Assembly: GCF_002079055.1 (NCBI RefSeq)
Contig: NC_047498.1
Location: forward strand, 523,299 to 587,298
DNA: 64,000 nucleotides
Source of the DNA: Saccharomyces paradoxus
Lineage: Eukaryota; Ascomycota; Saccharomycetes; Saccharomycetales; Saccharomycetaceae
Reading direction: 5' to 3'
The translations under genes and the position numbers were made by a program. Under the pieces are notes generated by a model that ran no database searches, was not told where the DNA came from, and saw only the letters and a list, made by a program, of their open reading frames with translations. Positions 40,461 to 48,765 of the stretch are shown in pieces (position 1 is the first letter of the stretch; each line of letters begins with the position of its first letter).

Positions 40461-40561
40461 TGAGAGCTAAGGGATTCGAACCCTTGCATCCGAAGATATC
40501 AGAGATTTTAGAGGTTAAATCCACCTAAATCTGACGCCTTAAACCACTCGGCCAAACTCCC
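40461..40561 (-). tRNA. tL(UAG): tRNA-Leu(UAG) with 19-nt intron
   Basis: On the complement the acceptor arm pairs GGGAGTT with AGCTCTC plus discriminator A. The D arm (GCCGAGTGG) and T arm (GGGTTCGAATCCC, also the B box) are intact, and the long variable arm typical of tRNA-Leu is present. The anticodon TAG is at 40527-40525. An intron of 19 nt (40505-40523) follows position 37; without it the tRNA is 82 nt. LTR relics sit 190-730 bp upstream, where Ty1-type elements integrate. Confidence 0.97.
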
Positions 40562-40567
40562 ATTGTA

Positions 40568-40747
40568 TGTTGGAATCGATTGATAGTGGAGGTTACTGGG
40601 TAAACTGTTTGTTTAGCAATGTTCTTTTTCTTTGCTGCATAATATATTAGCAAATGTGAAAAAAAACGAAACTTAATTGGGAAAGGTATGTACGACCACG
40701 CTTTCCCTAACCCAGTAACCTCTTGGCAACAACTTTTTTGTTGGAAC
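40568..40747. other. Unassigned TG...CA segment with inverted repeat
   Basis: Between tRNA-Leu and the LTR lies a segment opening TGTTGGAAT (40568) and containing a perfect 13-bp inverted repeat: GAGGTTACTGGGT at 40589-40601 and its complement at 40710-40722. It ends near GGCAACA (40731). It could be a shortened LTR of another family or a chance hairpin. I could not place it. Confidence 0.35.
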
Positions 40748-41062
40748 TGAGAAATAGGTGAATAATTGGATAATTGTTGGGATTCCATTGTTACTAAAGG
40801 CTATAATATTAGGTATACGGAATATACTAGAAGTTCTCCTCGAGGATATAGGAATCCACAAAAGGAAATCGATAGTTCTACATAATGTTATTACCTTATC
40901 TTCTTTGCTTTTATATGTTGTCATTCACTTTCCTATTACATTATCAATCCCATTTCAGCTTCCATTAGATTGGATGACTGTTTCTCAATCTTTATGCCAT
41001 CCTCTTGCACGGCATGTGATAATATAATACTAAATAGATGATACTAGAATTTCATTCCAACG
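40748..41062 (-). mobile_element. Solo LTR of Ty1/Ty2 (delta) type
   Basis: A solo LTR of about 315 bp on the complement. It is recognisable along its whole length as a delta element: the terminal TTGGAAT start at 41061, the GGAAGCTGAAA and GATTGATAATGTAATAGGA stretches, the CTCGAGGAGAACTTCTAGT block and the TCTCA end at 40748. No internal Ty region is present, so this is an LTR-LTR recombination relic. It is somewhat diverged from the delta I remember, and no matching 5-bp target duplication is visible, which suggests an old insertion. Confidence 0.88.
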
Positions 41063-41136
41063 CATTTGAATAAGATGTAAACATTCCGGTGGTTACTATA
41101 ACAATTCAAATTAATATTAATGACCACATGTTCCAA
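41063..41136. other. Sequence between the two LTR relics
   Basis: Short AT-rich spacer that may include the ill-preserved 5' part of the plus-strand LTR. GTTCCAACAAA at 41130-41140 is the exact complement of TTTGTTGGAAC at 40737-40747. Confidence 0.35.
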
Positions 41137-41285
41137 CAAATAGGATAATGAAAGAATGACAATATATAAAACGAAAGAAGAAAAAATGATACTATTATGT
41201 AAAACTATCGATTCCCTTCTGTGGATTACTCAAACTGACTAGCATATTCTGGAAGTACTGTCATTTTAGTTATTCACCTGTTAAT
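41137..41285 (+). mobile_element. Older, degraded delta-type LTR fragment
   Basis: This plus-strand fragment resembles the neighbouring solo LTR in the opposite direction. Shared blocks are AATAGGATAATGAA, ATATAAAACGAAAGAAG, TTATGTAAAACTATCGATTCC, TGTGGATT and TTATTCACCT in the same order. It is shorter and clearly broken, hence probably older than the LTR at 40748-41062. Its edges are approximate. Confidence 0.65.
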
Positions 41286-41340
41286 GTTTGACTTCCGTAG
41301 TATTGACTCATCAAAAGAAAAAAGTATATATTTCGATAAA

Positions 41341-43773
41341 CTACATAAAAGCTGAAAAGTTTGTAGTTGTCATAGAAGGTAACCCACCTCCTAAGAAATC
41401 CAGCATCATATGCATGCCACCACCTCCGCTATACTCATCGACATCTTGTGGTAAAACTTGTGATACGCTATCCAAGAACCACACTTTGTCTTTTATTTCT
41501 GTGGTATAACCTCTCAATAATGTATAATAAGACCTCATTATCCTCATAGCTCCTAGGTCCCCTGTCATTAATAATGCTAAAAAGGTCCTATCTAAAAGAG
41601 CAGGGAATGAGAAGACTCTTAACATAAAATCTAATTGATTTTTTTCACGGTGCAGTTTGTCCAAATATGCTAAGGTTATCAAATATGGCGAATCTATTTC
41701 TACGGGATATAAATCTGCTATACTTTCGTCAAAGCATACGAGTTCCGAAATCGTATTATTGTTATTATTGTCACCATTAGTGCTACTGTCATTATCGTTA
41801 TTATGATTACTTTGGTTGACCACCGCTTCTCCTAAGTCGCTCAAGTCGACAGAAATCAAGTTATAAAATTTGGATGTTTCCGACAGAGGCCATACAGCCG
41901 TTAATATAGTTACGGCACCTTTAACATGGAAAATCCATGCTGTTGGTGAACTGCTTGATGCATTTGCCAGTGAATCTAGAATTAATATTAGAGCACTAGC
42001 CACTAAAGCATCTGTGTTATCGTCTGAAATTTCTAGCACAGCCTCTCTTAATAGCCTCAATGCTTCTAAACGATGGCTAGATACGTAGTTATCCAATCCA
42101 GCTTCCGTTCTAGACAAATGGGTGGCGCTAAAGGCCAAAATTGTATGCATCAAGAAGGGGAAATGAAAAGCCAAATCCGGAATGTAAGTACTCCACACTT
42201 CTGGACCAGAAATACCTGCTTCGGTTATTGTATGCCATACATCAGTACAGTAGTGATGAAAAAGTTTCAGATCTATCAAATTCAAATTTGACTTTCTGGA
42301 TAGTCCAACTAACTCAGGGACTAACTGTGAGGCTGATGAAGAGTTTGAATGGGGAGAAGATTGTTGTTGGGTGTGAGAATTTGAAGAACGTGGAGATAGC
42401 GTCTCCGAGTTGGATAACAGGTCACCCATTGATGACGTCTTTAAAGTGGGAGAATTTCCCAAAGAGGTTCTATGGTCTGGTATGGATAATAATGACTTAG
42501 TGGAAGTTCCATTGGATACCCCAGTTGAGGGAGATGCAATGGTTTGATCTATGGAAGGTTTGGACAACGTATGTGTGGGACTGATCGTGAGGCCGGTATT
42601 GTCGATTATCAAGCTTTTGTTATTAGAAAGTATATCAGAAGCAGTTACCTTATTCTCATTTCCGTGAAGAGTGTTATTTCCTGAGTTAATAGAATCCGTT
42701 TTAGTATTATCCAATGGGTTCTTCGTAAATTGCTTGTTTTTGTTCTCCTGTTCCTGTTGCATGTTTGCCAGTGCCTCCTCCGCTGTGCTAACTTTAATGG
42801 CCCTATTATTAGATGTAGCAAATTTGCCAAGGCCAAACAACTCTTGAAACTCAGAAGCCATTCCATTTGCAGCACCATATGGAAACAGCGTATTGAAACT
42901 CTTCATATTGAAGTTTAAGCCCATCTTGTTTAATTGCGCTAACTGATCGAAAGGAATATTACTGAATGGAGATTGCGTTCCTTGTTGTTGTGGAAGCTGC
43001 TGCTGTTGCTGTGGAAGCTGTGGCTGTTGCATTACATTCGTCATCGAGTTTAGCCTACCAGGTGATAGTAAACCGTTAAGGCTGCTCGATAAGTTCATAG
43101 CCGTCGATTGAAAACTAGGTGTTATCGGTATACTCAATGGCGAATTGCCCGGTATAGCCACGTTTGGGTGGTTGTTGTTTATCATTGTACTTGGCGCGGT
43201 CTGTGTTATATTGTTGTGCGCTTCACCTCCGTTTGTACTGCTGTTGACGTTACTATTGCTGTTATTCACTAGATTGGCTAGCAGATGCGGTAATAAAAGA
43301 TTCTCCATATTGTTGGATACAGACGGAGGAACGTTATTAGGAGAGTTACTTTGTTCATCAGTGCCAACGTGCGGCAACAACTGCTGCTGTAATTGGACCT
43401 GCTGTTGTTGGCGAAGTTGTTGTTCTTGTTGATGATGAAGTTGTTGTAATATGACAGTATTGTCACTCAAATTTTTCCTGCCTACTCTATCGTGGACTGC
43501 TGATGCAAATTTTGACGACGAAGAATCTTTTCTTCTTCTTGGCTGAATGGGGCTGTAAACACAGTCCAATTTCATGTTTGTACATTTCTTGCAAAATGGC
43601 TTGCCTTCATCACATTTTACTCTTCTTCTCTTACAATTGTCGCAACCAGTCTTGGACTTATTATGAAACTTTCGTTTTCCTGTCGAAGTTTTGCTCACTT
43701 TCTTGCCTCCAACCTCAATCAATTCAGCATCCTTCTCTCTTTCTTGCCCAGCATTACCATCATCGGATGTCAT
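41341..43773 (-). CDS. ECM22: Ecm22, sterol-regulatory zinc-cluster activator
   Basis: Orthologue of YLR228C, a transcription factor that binds sterol regulatory elements of ERG genes and senses ergosterol directly. The protein has 810 residues (814 in S. cerevisiae, from memory). The Zn2Cys6 cluster is complete: C44, C47, C54, C61, C64, C71 in [23 protein letters not shown] Gln/Asn-rich middle (about 105-350) follows. The C-terminal ligand-binding domain (about 480-810) is helical and ends with the glycine-rich loop [19 protein letters not shown], where gain-of-function changes map in Ecm22 and Upc2. The paralogue UPC2 is the alternative; synteny supports ECM22. LTR relics lie just past its stop. 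Confidence 0.97.
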   Translation of the reverse strand: MTSDDGNAGQEREKDAELIEVGGKKVSKTSTGKRKFHNKSKTGCDNCKRRRVKCDEGKPFCKKCTNMKLDCVYSPIQPRRRKDSSSSKFASAVHDRVGRKNLSDNTVILQQLHHQQEQQLRQQQQVQLQQQLLPHVGTDEQSNSPNNVPPSVSNNMENLLLPHLLANLVNNSNSNVNSSTNGGEAHNNITQTAPSTMINNNHPNVAIPGNSPLSIPITPSFQSTAMNLSSSLNGLLSPGRLNSMTNVMQQPQLPQQQQQLPQQQGTQSPFSNIPFDQLAQLNKMGLNFNMKSFNTLFPYGAANGMASEFQELFGLGKFATSNNRAIKVSTAEEALANMQQEQENKNKQFTKNPLDNTKTDSINSGNNTLHGNENKVTASDILSNNKSLIIDNTGLTISPTHTLSKPSIDQTIASPSTGVSNGTSTKSLLSIPDHRTSLGNSPTLKTSSMGDLLSNSETLSPRSSNSHTQQQSSPHSNSSSASQLVPELVGLSRKSNLNLIDLKLFHHYCTDVWHTITEAGISGPEVWSTYIPDLAFHFPFLMHTILAFSATHLSRTEAGLDNYVSSHRLEALRLLREAVLEISDDNTDALVASALILILDSLANASSSSPTAWIFHVKGAVTILTAVWPLSETSKFYNLISVDLSDLGEAVVNQSNHNNDNDSSTNGDNNNNNTISELVCFDESIADLYPVEIDSPYLITLAYLDKLHREKNQLDFMLRVFSFPALLDRTFLALLMTGDLGAMRIMRSYYTLLRGYTTEIKDKVWFLDSVSQVLPQDVDEYSGGGGMHMMLDFLGGGLPSMTTTNFSAFM

Positions 43774-45534
43774 GTTTTTTTAGATGAAGATCTATGGATA
43801 AACGAAATACAAACCTTAAATGAAAAGCCGTCGACTTAACTCCTCTATATTATGTAAAGGCGAAGTCAGAGAAGAAATGTTATTTGTGCCTTTGAAAAAT
43901 GGAGGTCTTGGTTGCTTCTCCTTCGACGATAATCGATTCCGGTGACTAGTTAGTAGATGATGTAATCGTCGACGCAGGGAACCCTTGCTTTTCCCCAATC
44001 GTAACAAAAAAAAACAAGGGGAAATAAACTATTGGATAGTACGAGTTCGTTAAGTTAAAAAAAAGGCTATAAAAGTCGAAGAACGAATGATTACGGCCAA
44101 CATCTATTGTTCAAACTTGCCTTCGTTGAGTTTATCGAACGCGCTCGTTTAAAATTTTCCGATAACAAGAACGAGGAACGAGTCACCGCTCGTGTCTTTC
44201 GGCCCTGTCGGTTGGAAGATCTGTAAAAGCGATAATTGAGAACACATATCAAATTGAAGATCCTATAATTTAGCGAGTTGTGTTACTACATACTATATAC
44301 CACAACTGGGCATACAACTTGGTTGTTTTTGTTAGTTTCATCTGAGGATTGTAAATACTTTTTTTTCATTTGTGGATGTTTCTCTTGTATTTTCCGTCTT
44401 GCTGCAGTTTCCGGTTTGTTGTACATAAACATTAATAATAAGTAATCTCATAAACTCGCGTTTGAACAAGAAAATGCTGTAAAGATATTGGAAAAAAAAC
44501 ATTCACATTGTGCACGATGATATGAACAAAATTCATATACTTCAAGTCTCAATTGCCTTAGATTGGGTTTATTTCAAGGGTTCATTTCAAAGGATCATTT
44601 CTGAGAAATAATCCTTCTTTGCTAGCGCCACTCCAACTCTGCCAAACGGTTCATATTCACACCAAGTTTCATCCTCCTGCAGCGATCCGCAAAAACGTAC
44701 TTTTAAATCTAAATATATATGCTACTATCTATCATTCAGTGTAACGAATGAGATTAAATACGGTATTGAAAAAGATGCGTTTACGCCAGAGGCCCTTTGA
44801 AGATATTTTCCATAAAAAGCATTTAGAAATAAGTCCGATTTTGCAAGTGTTTTTCCAAAATCAAGCTGAGATTAACATGTTTTGAAGAGCTCCCCAAAAG
44901 CTAACTATGCGAAAGTAAAACAAGAACAACATAACCAGAAAACCTAAACGTAATGTCAGGGCAACGACATTCATTTTAGAAGTTAAGCTTTTCAGAATCT
45001 TTGTAGATGTTTAACGAGCCTGGTTCGGCCTTTGAAGCGATCAAGAAAACGCCCATTTTTGTGTTTCGCGTCATAGGTTTGCGCCTTTCCATGGAGATTG
45101 GTTGGCGACATTCTCAAAATGGTTTTCCTGATACATCATACAAGTCCGTAAAGGGTTTAATCACTGATTTCTAGCTTGAGCGTTTCATGTGCATACCGAG
45201 TGTATGCACAAATATGTTACAAAAAAAAAAGCAGGAAAGCCATATTTTTGATGCTAGCGGAGTGGTTTTGCCGGTAAACGGACGAAGACGTGATAGGTCT
45301 GGCAAATCTCGCGTTTAGCGTTGACGGACATGAAAGTATTGGACATTTGGGGCTCAACTGCTAGACTTTTTGGACTCATCTGCTCTTAACAGACTGATGA
45401 TTCTGAGGCAAGAAGCAAAGAAAACCAGCATTATGCGAGGTGACAAAATGAAATACAACGATAATAAAAGGATAGGAAGGTGTATATATAAGTTTAGATA
45501 TAGATTAAGAAAAGGAGGGCATATACTAATATGA
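43774..45534. promoter_or_regulatory. Long ECM22 promoter / CDC42 3' region (1.76 kb)
   Basis: This is the longest gene-free stretch in the window. The first 450 bp upstream of ECM22 are motif-rich: TCGTTAAG (44047-44054), a Rox1-type TCTATTGTTC (44103-44112), TCGTTGAG (44123-44130), TCGTTTAA (44145-44152) and complementary AACGAG cores at about 44170-44181. From 44300 to 45534 I see AT-rich sequence, scattered poly-A, no protein-like ORF, no tRNA and no LTR. Confidence 0.6.
44047..44182. promoter_or_regulatory. Sterol/anaerobic response motif cluster of ECM22
   Basis: Three TCGTT-core octamers on the plus strand and two on the complement, near AR1/SRE consensus (TCGTTYAG, TCGTATA), lie 270-410 bp upstream of ECM22 with a Rox1 match (YYNATTGTTY) among them. 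This suggests autoregulation by Ecm22/Upc2 and hypoxic control. Confidence 0.45.
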
Positions 45535-46110
45535 CTACAAAATTGTACATTTTTTACTTTTCTTGATAACAGGAGGCTCTAAGGCGGCCACGATAGCTTC
45601 ATCGAATACGTTCTTCAAACCACGTTGTGTTAGTGCCGAACATTCGACATATTTTACTGCTTTCAGTTCTCTTGCTAATCTGGAACCCTGTTCTGATGTA
45701 ATCGGACGTAATCTTTGTCTTTGCAACTTCTCGATGATTACTTTGTCATCCCTTAGATCGATCTGCGTGCCGACAACCAGGCATGGTACACCGGGACAAT
45801 GGTGATGTACTTCAGGGAACCATTTTTCTTTAACGTTTTCAAAAGAAGGTGGGGAAATAACACTGAAACAAACCAAAAATACATCAGTAGAAGGGTATGA
45901 CAAGGGTCTCAATCGATCGTAATCTTCTTGACCGGCCGTATCAAACAAACCTAGCGTGTATGGTTCATCACCGATCATCACAGTCACCGCATAGTTATCG
46001 AACACTGTTGGAACATAGTCGGCTGGAAATTGATTCGTTGTATAGGAGATTAATAAGCATGTTTTCCCAACGGCACCATCACCGACAACAACACATTTTA
46101 GCGTTTGCAT
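45535..46110 (-). CDS. CDC42: Cdc42, Rho-family polarity GTPase
   Basis: Orthologue of YLR229C, the essential GTPase that sets bud-site and mating polarity through PAKs, formins and the exocyst. The protein has 191 residues. All GTPase motifs are intact: P-loop GDGAVGKT (10-17), switch I VPTVFDNY (Thr35), DTAGQEDYD with Gln61 in switch II, TQID and the SAL motif. The C-terminus has a polybasic patch (KKSKK) and a CAAX box CTIL for geranylgeranylation; I remember CAIL in S. cerevisiae, a conservative change. This is the most conserved protein in the window. Confidence 0.99.
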   Translation of the reverse strand: MQTLKCVVVGDGAVGKTCLLISYTTNQFPADYVPTVFDNYAVTVMIGDEPYTLGLFDTAGQEDYDRLRPLSYPSTDVFLVCFSVISPPSFENVKEKWFPEVHHHCPGVPCLVVGTQIDLRDDKVIIEKLQRQRLRPITSEQGSRLARELKAVKYVECSALTQRGLKNVFDEAIVAALEPPVIKKSKKCTIL

Positions 46111-46440
46111 TTTGTGGAAGAGCTAATACGTTTATTCCTTGTTTTATAAGCCTTGTTCTTTCTAATTCGTTTATTAACCTGTCTCCTCAAGAAAATAAAA
46201 CAGTATGATAAATAACGAATATAATTTTCTGCGACAAAGGAAACCTATTGCAAAAAGTGAAAAATTATAGAGAAGGCTAATCAGTATATCTTGGTAGACC
46301 TGGAACCTATTTATCAAAACGCTTCTCTTGTCTTTCCAAGAATCTTGTCTATCATCGATCAATCAACCTTGTTTGCTTTTTTTTATCACTTTACTTTTTC
46401 CCGTATCTTGTTTCATTTGGAAGGGCTCAAAGGAAGCAGT

Positions 46441-46450
46441 GTTACCCGTC
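46441..46450 (+). promoter_or_regulatory. Reb1 site upstream of CDC42
   Basis: GTTACCCGTC fits VTTACCCGNH and lies between CDC42 and tRNA-Ile. Confidence 0.6.
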
Positions 46451-46605
46451 TTGAATGTCACTAAAACCGACGATGGAAGAGTGACTTTTATGCCATTACT
46501 AGGAGATAACGTGCTGTGGTTCCCTGTATATGTGGCTTGCCAACAATTCTACAATATAACGCTATGCAACTTCAAAAGTTGATTAAAAATGGACGCAGCT
46601 GATCG

Positions 46606-46612
46606 AAAAAAA
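46606..46612 (-). terminator. Pol III terminator of tRNA-Ile
   Basis: T7 on the complement, seven bases after the tRNA 3' end. Confidence 0.85.
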
Positions 46613-46619
46613 GAGAAAG

Positions 46620-46753
46620 TGCTCGAGGTGGGGATTGAACCCACGACGGTCGCGTTGCTTTTCAAGACCTGTTTGAAAGGTCTTAGGCACAGAAACTTCG
46701 GAAAACCGAATGTTGCTATAAGCACGAAGCTCTAACCACTGAGCTACACGAGC
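46620..46753 (-). tRNA. tI(UAU): tRNA-Ile(UAU) with ~60-nt intron
   Basis: On the complement the acceptor arm pairs GCTCGTG with the 3' CTCGAGC (G-T and C-G pairs included) plus discriminator A at 46620. A box (TAGCTCAGTGG) and B box (GGTTCAATCC) are intact. The anticodon TAT is at 46720-46718. The intron runs approximately 46656-46716 and is about 60 nt, the longest tRNA intron class in yeast; it contains a hairpin (AAGACCT...AGGTCTT). Confidence 0.96.
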
Positions 46754-47085
46754 ATTTTCGAAAGAGAGGTAAACTAGAATGTGATATATATCGTAAAACA
46801 TCGTTTTTCACAAAAATTACCCTTTTGAGCTCCAACTCGTTTCGTCAAACAGTACAACAACTAATAAATTAGTTTCGTTACTGAAAAGAGGTTGATATAT
46901 GCAGGAAGATCCACGAATGTCTGCGAAGTGCTGGTAAGTAGTGCTTGGGCCTTCAAATTTATTTCAATTGTTGTCAATAAAATATATATTTATATATAAA
47001 TTGGCAACCACTACAAAAGTATTCAAGCCACGTCATATATACTTAATATCAAAAAGAAAATAAATGCGATGTTTTCACCCTAGGA
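46754..47085. other. Gap between tRNA-Ile and BNA5
   Basis: A 332-bp AT-rich stretch with a TATATATTTATATATAA tract near 46983-46999. In contrast with tRNA-Leu, I see no LTR relic upstream of this tRNA gene. Confidence 0.5.
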
Positions 47086-48447
47086 CTATAACTTGTCCAT
47101 CGCCTCATTTAGCGCATTCACTGCAGTGTAAACATCTGAGAATGTATTATATAGGGGAGCAGGTGCCAATCTGATCACGTTTGGTCTTCTCGCATCGCCA
47201 ATGACACCATGGTCGTGTAAATATTGGAAAACATTGGGCATAATATCCTCTTTTCCAATATCAGAATCGAAGTAAAGTGACAGTTGGGCACCATGTTCTT
47301 CATCCGTGCCAGTTGGTGTTAGTATTGTGAAAAAGCATGGTAATTTTCCCATTCTTAAAGGGTGCTTGTAATACTTGGAGGCTTCCAACAATTCCTTCAT
47401 ATAATTTGTCAGCAATAAAGATCTTTTGCGAACTTCACCAATGCCATTAAACTTTGCAAATAATTCCAATGAGCTTCTTAATGCTACTGTATCAATAACG
47501 CTTGGATTAGATTGCCTAAATCCCAATGCTCCTGGAATCGGCTCGAATACTTCCAGCATTTGAAACCGCTTAGTAGCATCATTACCCCACCAACCAGCTA
47601 ATCTTGGCAAAGCCTCTTTGGTAGGGTCTGATTTAGTGTGCTTCGAGTGAACAAATAAGCCACCAATTCCACCAGGTCCGGCATTCAAGTACTTATAAGA
47701 ACACCAGCAAGCAAAGTCAACACCCCAATCATGAAGTTGCAATGGGACGTTTCCTACAGCGTGTGCCAAATCCCATCCAACCAATATCCCGGGGAATTGA
47801 TGTGCAAATGAGGTGATTCGGCCAATATCGAAATATTGTCCCGTGTAGTACTGAACACCCGACAAACAGACCAGCGCTAGTTCATCTTGATTCACCTCTA
47901 TGGTATCCAGAATATCTTGAGTTCTGATATAAGTCTCTCCCGCGCGTGGTTCGATTTGAATAAAAACATTTTCAGGTTCGGAGATTCCATGAATTTTACA
48001 CTGGTTGTAGAAAGCATAGTAGTCTGATGGAAAGGAGCCCTTTTCAAAAAGGATCTTGAATCTCTTCTCAGTAGGTTTATAAAATGTAATTAATAGAGAA
48101 TTCAAATTCGCAGTGAGACTATTCATCACTGCAACTTCATTTTCGTGAGCACCCACAATGGGGGCTAATAGAGGAAGAATGGGTAAGTCAATGTTGACCC
48201 AAGGCGCCTTTCCTTTGGCTTCTTCAGGGTGTTTGAAATGTGATTCCACAGCACAGTTGCTCCATGCGTCTAGTTCAGCATTGATTGAATCTCTAGTTGA
48301 TTTCGGCATCAAACCTAAAGAATTCCCGCATAAGTACGTCACAGGCTTATCGTCGGACGATAGTCCCATGGAGTTAAAAGTGGGGATGTTGAATTCATCT
48401 CTCAGAGATTCTGGATATTCTCCGTCCAATTCCAAGGCTTTCTCCAT
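47086..48447 (-). CDS. BNA5: Bna5, kynureninase
   Basis: Orthologue of YLR231C. It cleaves 3-hydroxykynurenine to 3-hydroxyanthranilate and alanine in de novo NAD synthesis from tryptophan. The protein has 453 residues. It is a PLP fold-type I enzyme; the PLP lysine is Lys252 in the CWCSYKYLNAGPGGIGG motif, and the PLP ring Asp is in GWDLAHAVGN. The N-terminal YLCGNSLGLMPKS and C-terminal RPNVIRLAPAPLYNTFSDV segments are typical of the family. With PNP1 (nicotinamide riboside salvage) it is the second NAD-linked gene in the window. Confidence 0.98.
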   Translation of the reverse strand: MEKALELDGEYPESLRDEFNIPTFNSMGLSSDDKPVTYLCGNSLGLMPKSTRDSINAELDAWSNCAVESHFKHPEEAKGKAPWVNIDLPILPLLAPIVGAHENEVAVMNSLTANLNSLLITFYKPTEKRFKILFEKGSFPSDYYAFYNQCKIHGISEPENVFIQIEPRAGETYIRTQDILDTIEVNQDELALVCLSGVQYYTGQYFDIGRITSFAHQFPGILVGWDLAHAVGNVPLQLHDWGVDFACWCSYKYLNAGPGGIGGLFVHSKHTKSDPTKEALPRLAGWWGNDATKRFQMLEVFEPIPGALGFRQSNPSVIDTVALRSSLELFAKFNGIGEVRKRSLLLTNYMKELLEASKYYKHPLRMGKLPCFFTILTPTGTDEEHGAQLSLYFDSDIGKEDIMPNVFQYLHDHGVIGDARRPNVIRLAPAPLYNTFSDVYTAVNALNEAMDKL

Positions 48448-48765
48448 GATTGCTGGTTTGTTCCTTTTTTACGGATTATTTAAGGTTAATAGGTATGTAT
48501 TGACAGTATATATATTTGCTGTCTTATGCTAATAAATAATTATGTTTTTCAAGCGCAGTCACCTAATTTTATAGCGATGGTTTGCCCGTGCCGTGGACGG
48601 GCATCCCGTCGTTTTAATAACCGTTATAAAAACCGCTCCCACATTTTAGTGGGTTGACGACGACAGGCGTGGACGATGTCAATTGATGGCGTCATAATAT
48701 ATTCCACTTTAAAATCTGATTAGATTATCATTTTATGTTTTTTTCCCTCGCAGTCACTTATTCTT
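48448..48765. promoter_or_regulatory. BNA5 promoter / EST1 3' region
   Basis: This 318-bp gap is GC-richer around 48585-48690 than its surroundings and carries two GTGGACG repeats (about 48593 and 48669). I did not find a confident Sum1 or Bas1 site. Confidence 0.45.

Larger units (their letters stand above)
46111..46619. promoter_or_regulatory. CDC42 promoter / 3' flank of tRNA-Ile
   Basis: This 509-bp gap contains a Reb1 site (GTTACCCGTC, 46441-46450) about 330 bp upstream of CDC42 and the Pol III terminator at the right edge. An 84-codon ORF here starts only with TTG and is not credible. Confidence 0.6.

Noticed and set aside
45563-46208. Plus-strand ORFs of 80 and 103 codons over CDC42
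   Set aside because: They are antisense to one of the most conserved genes known; similar to the dubious YLR230W. Openness follows from CDC42 codon constraint.
46328-46582. 84-codon ORF between CDC42 and tRNA-Ile
   Set aside because: It has no ATG until near its end; it depends on a TTG start.
46754-47085. LTR relic upstream of tRNA-Ile
   Set aside because: I looked for delta, sigma and tau-like starts and ends and found none.
48158-48532. 124-codon plus-strand ORF over the BNA5 start
   Set aside because: Antisense to the kynureninase N-terminus and like the dubious YLR232W. No independent promoter or motif.
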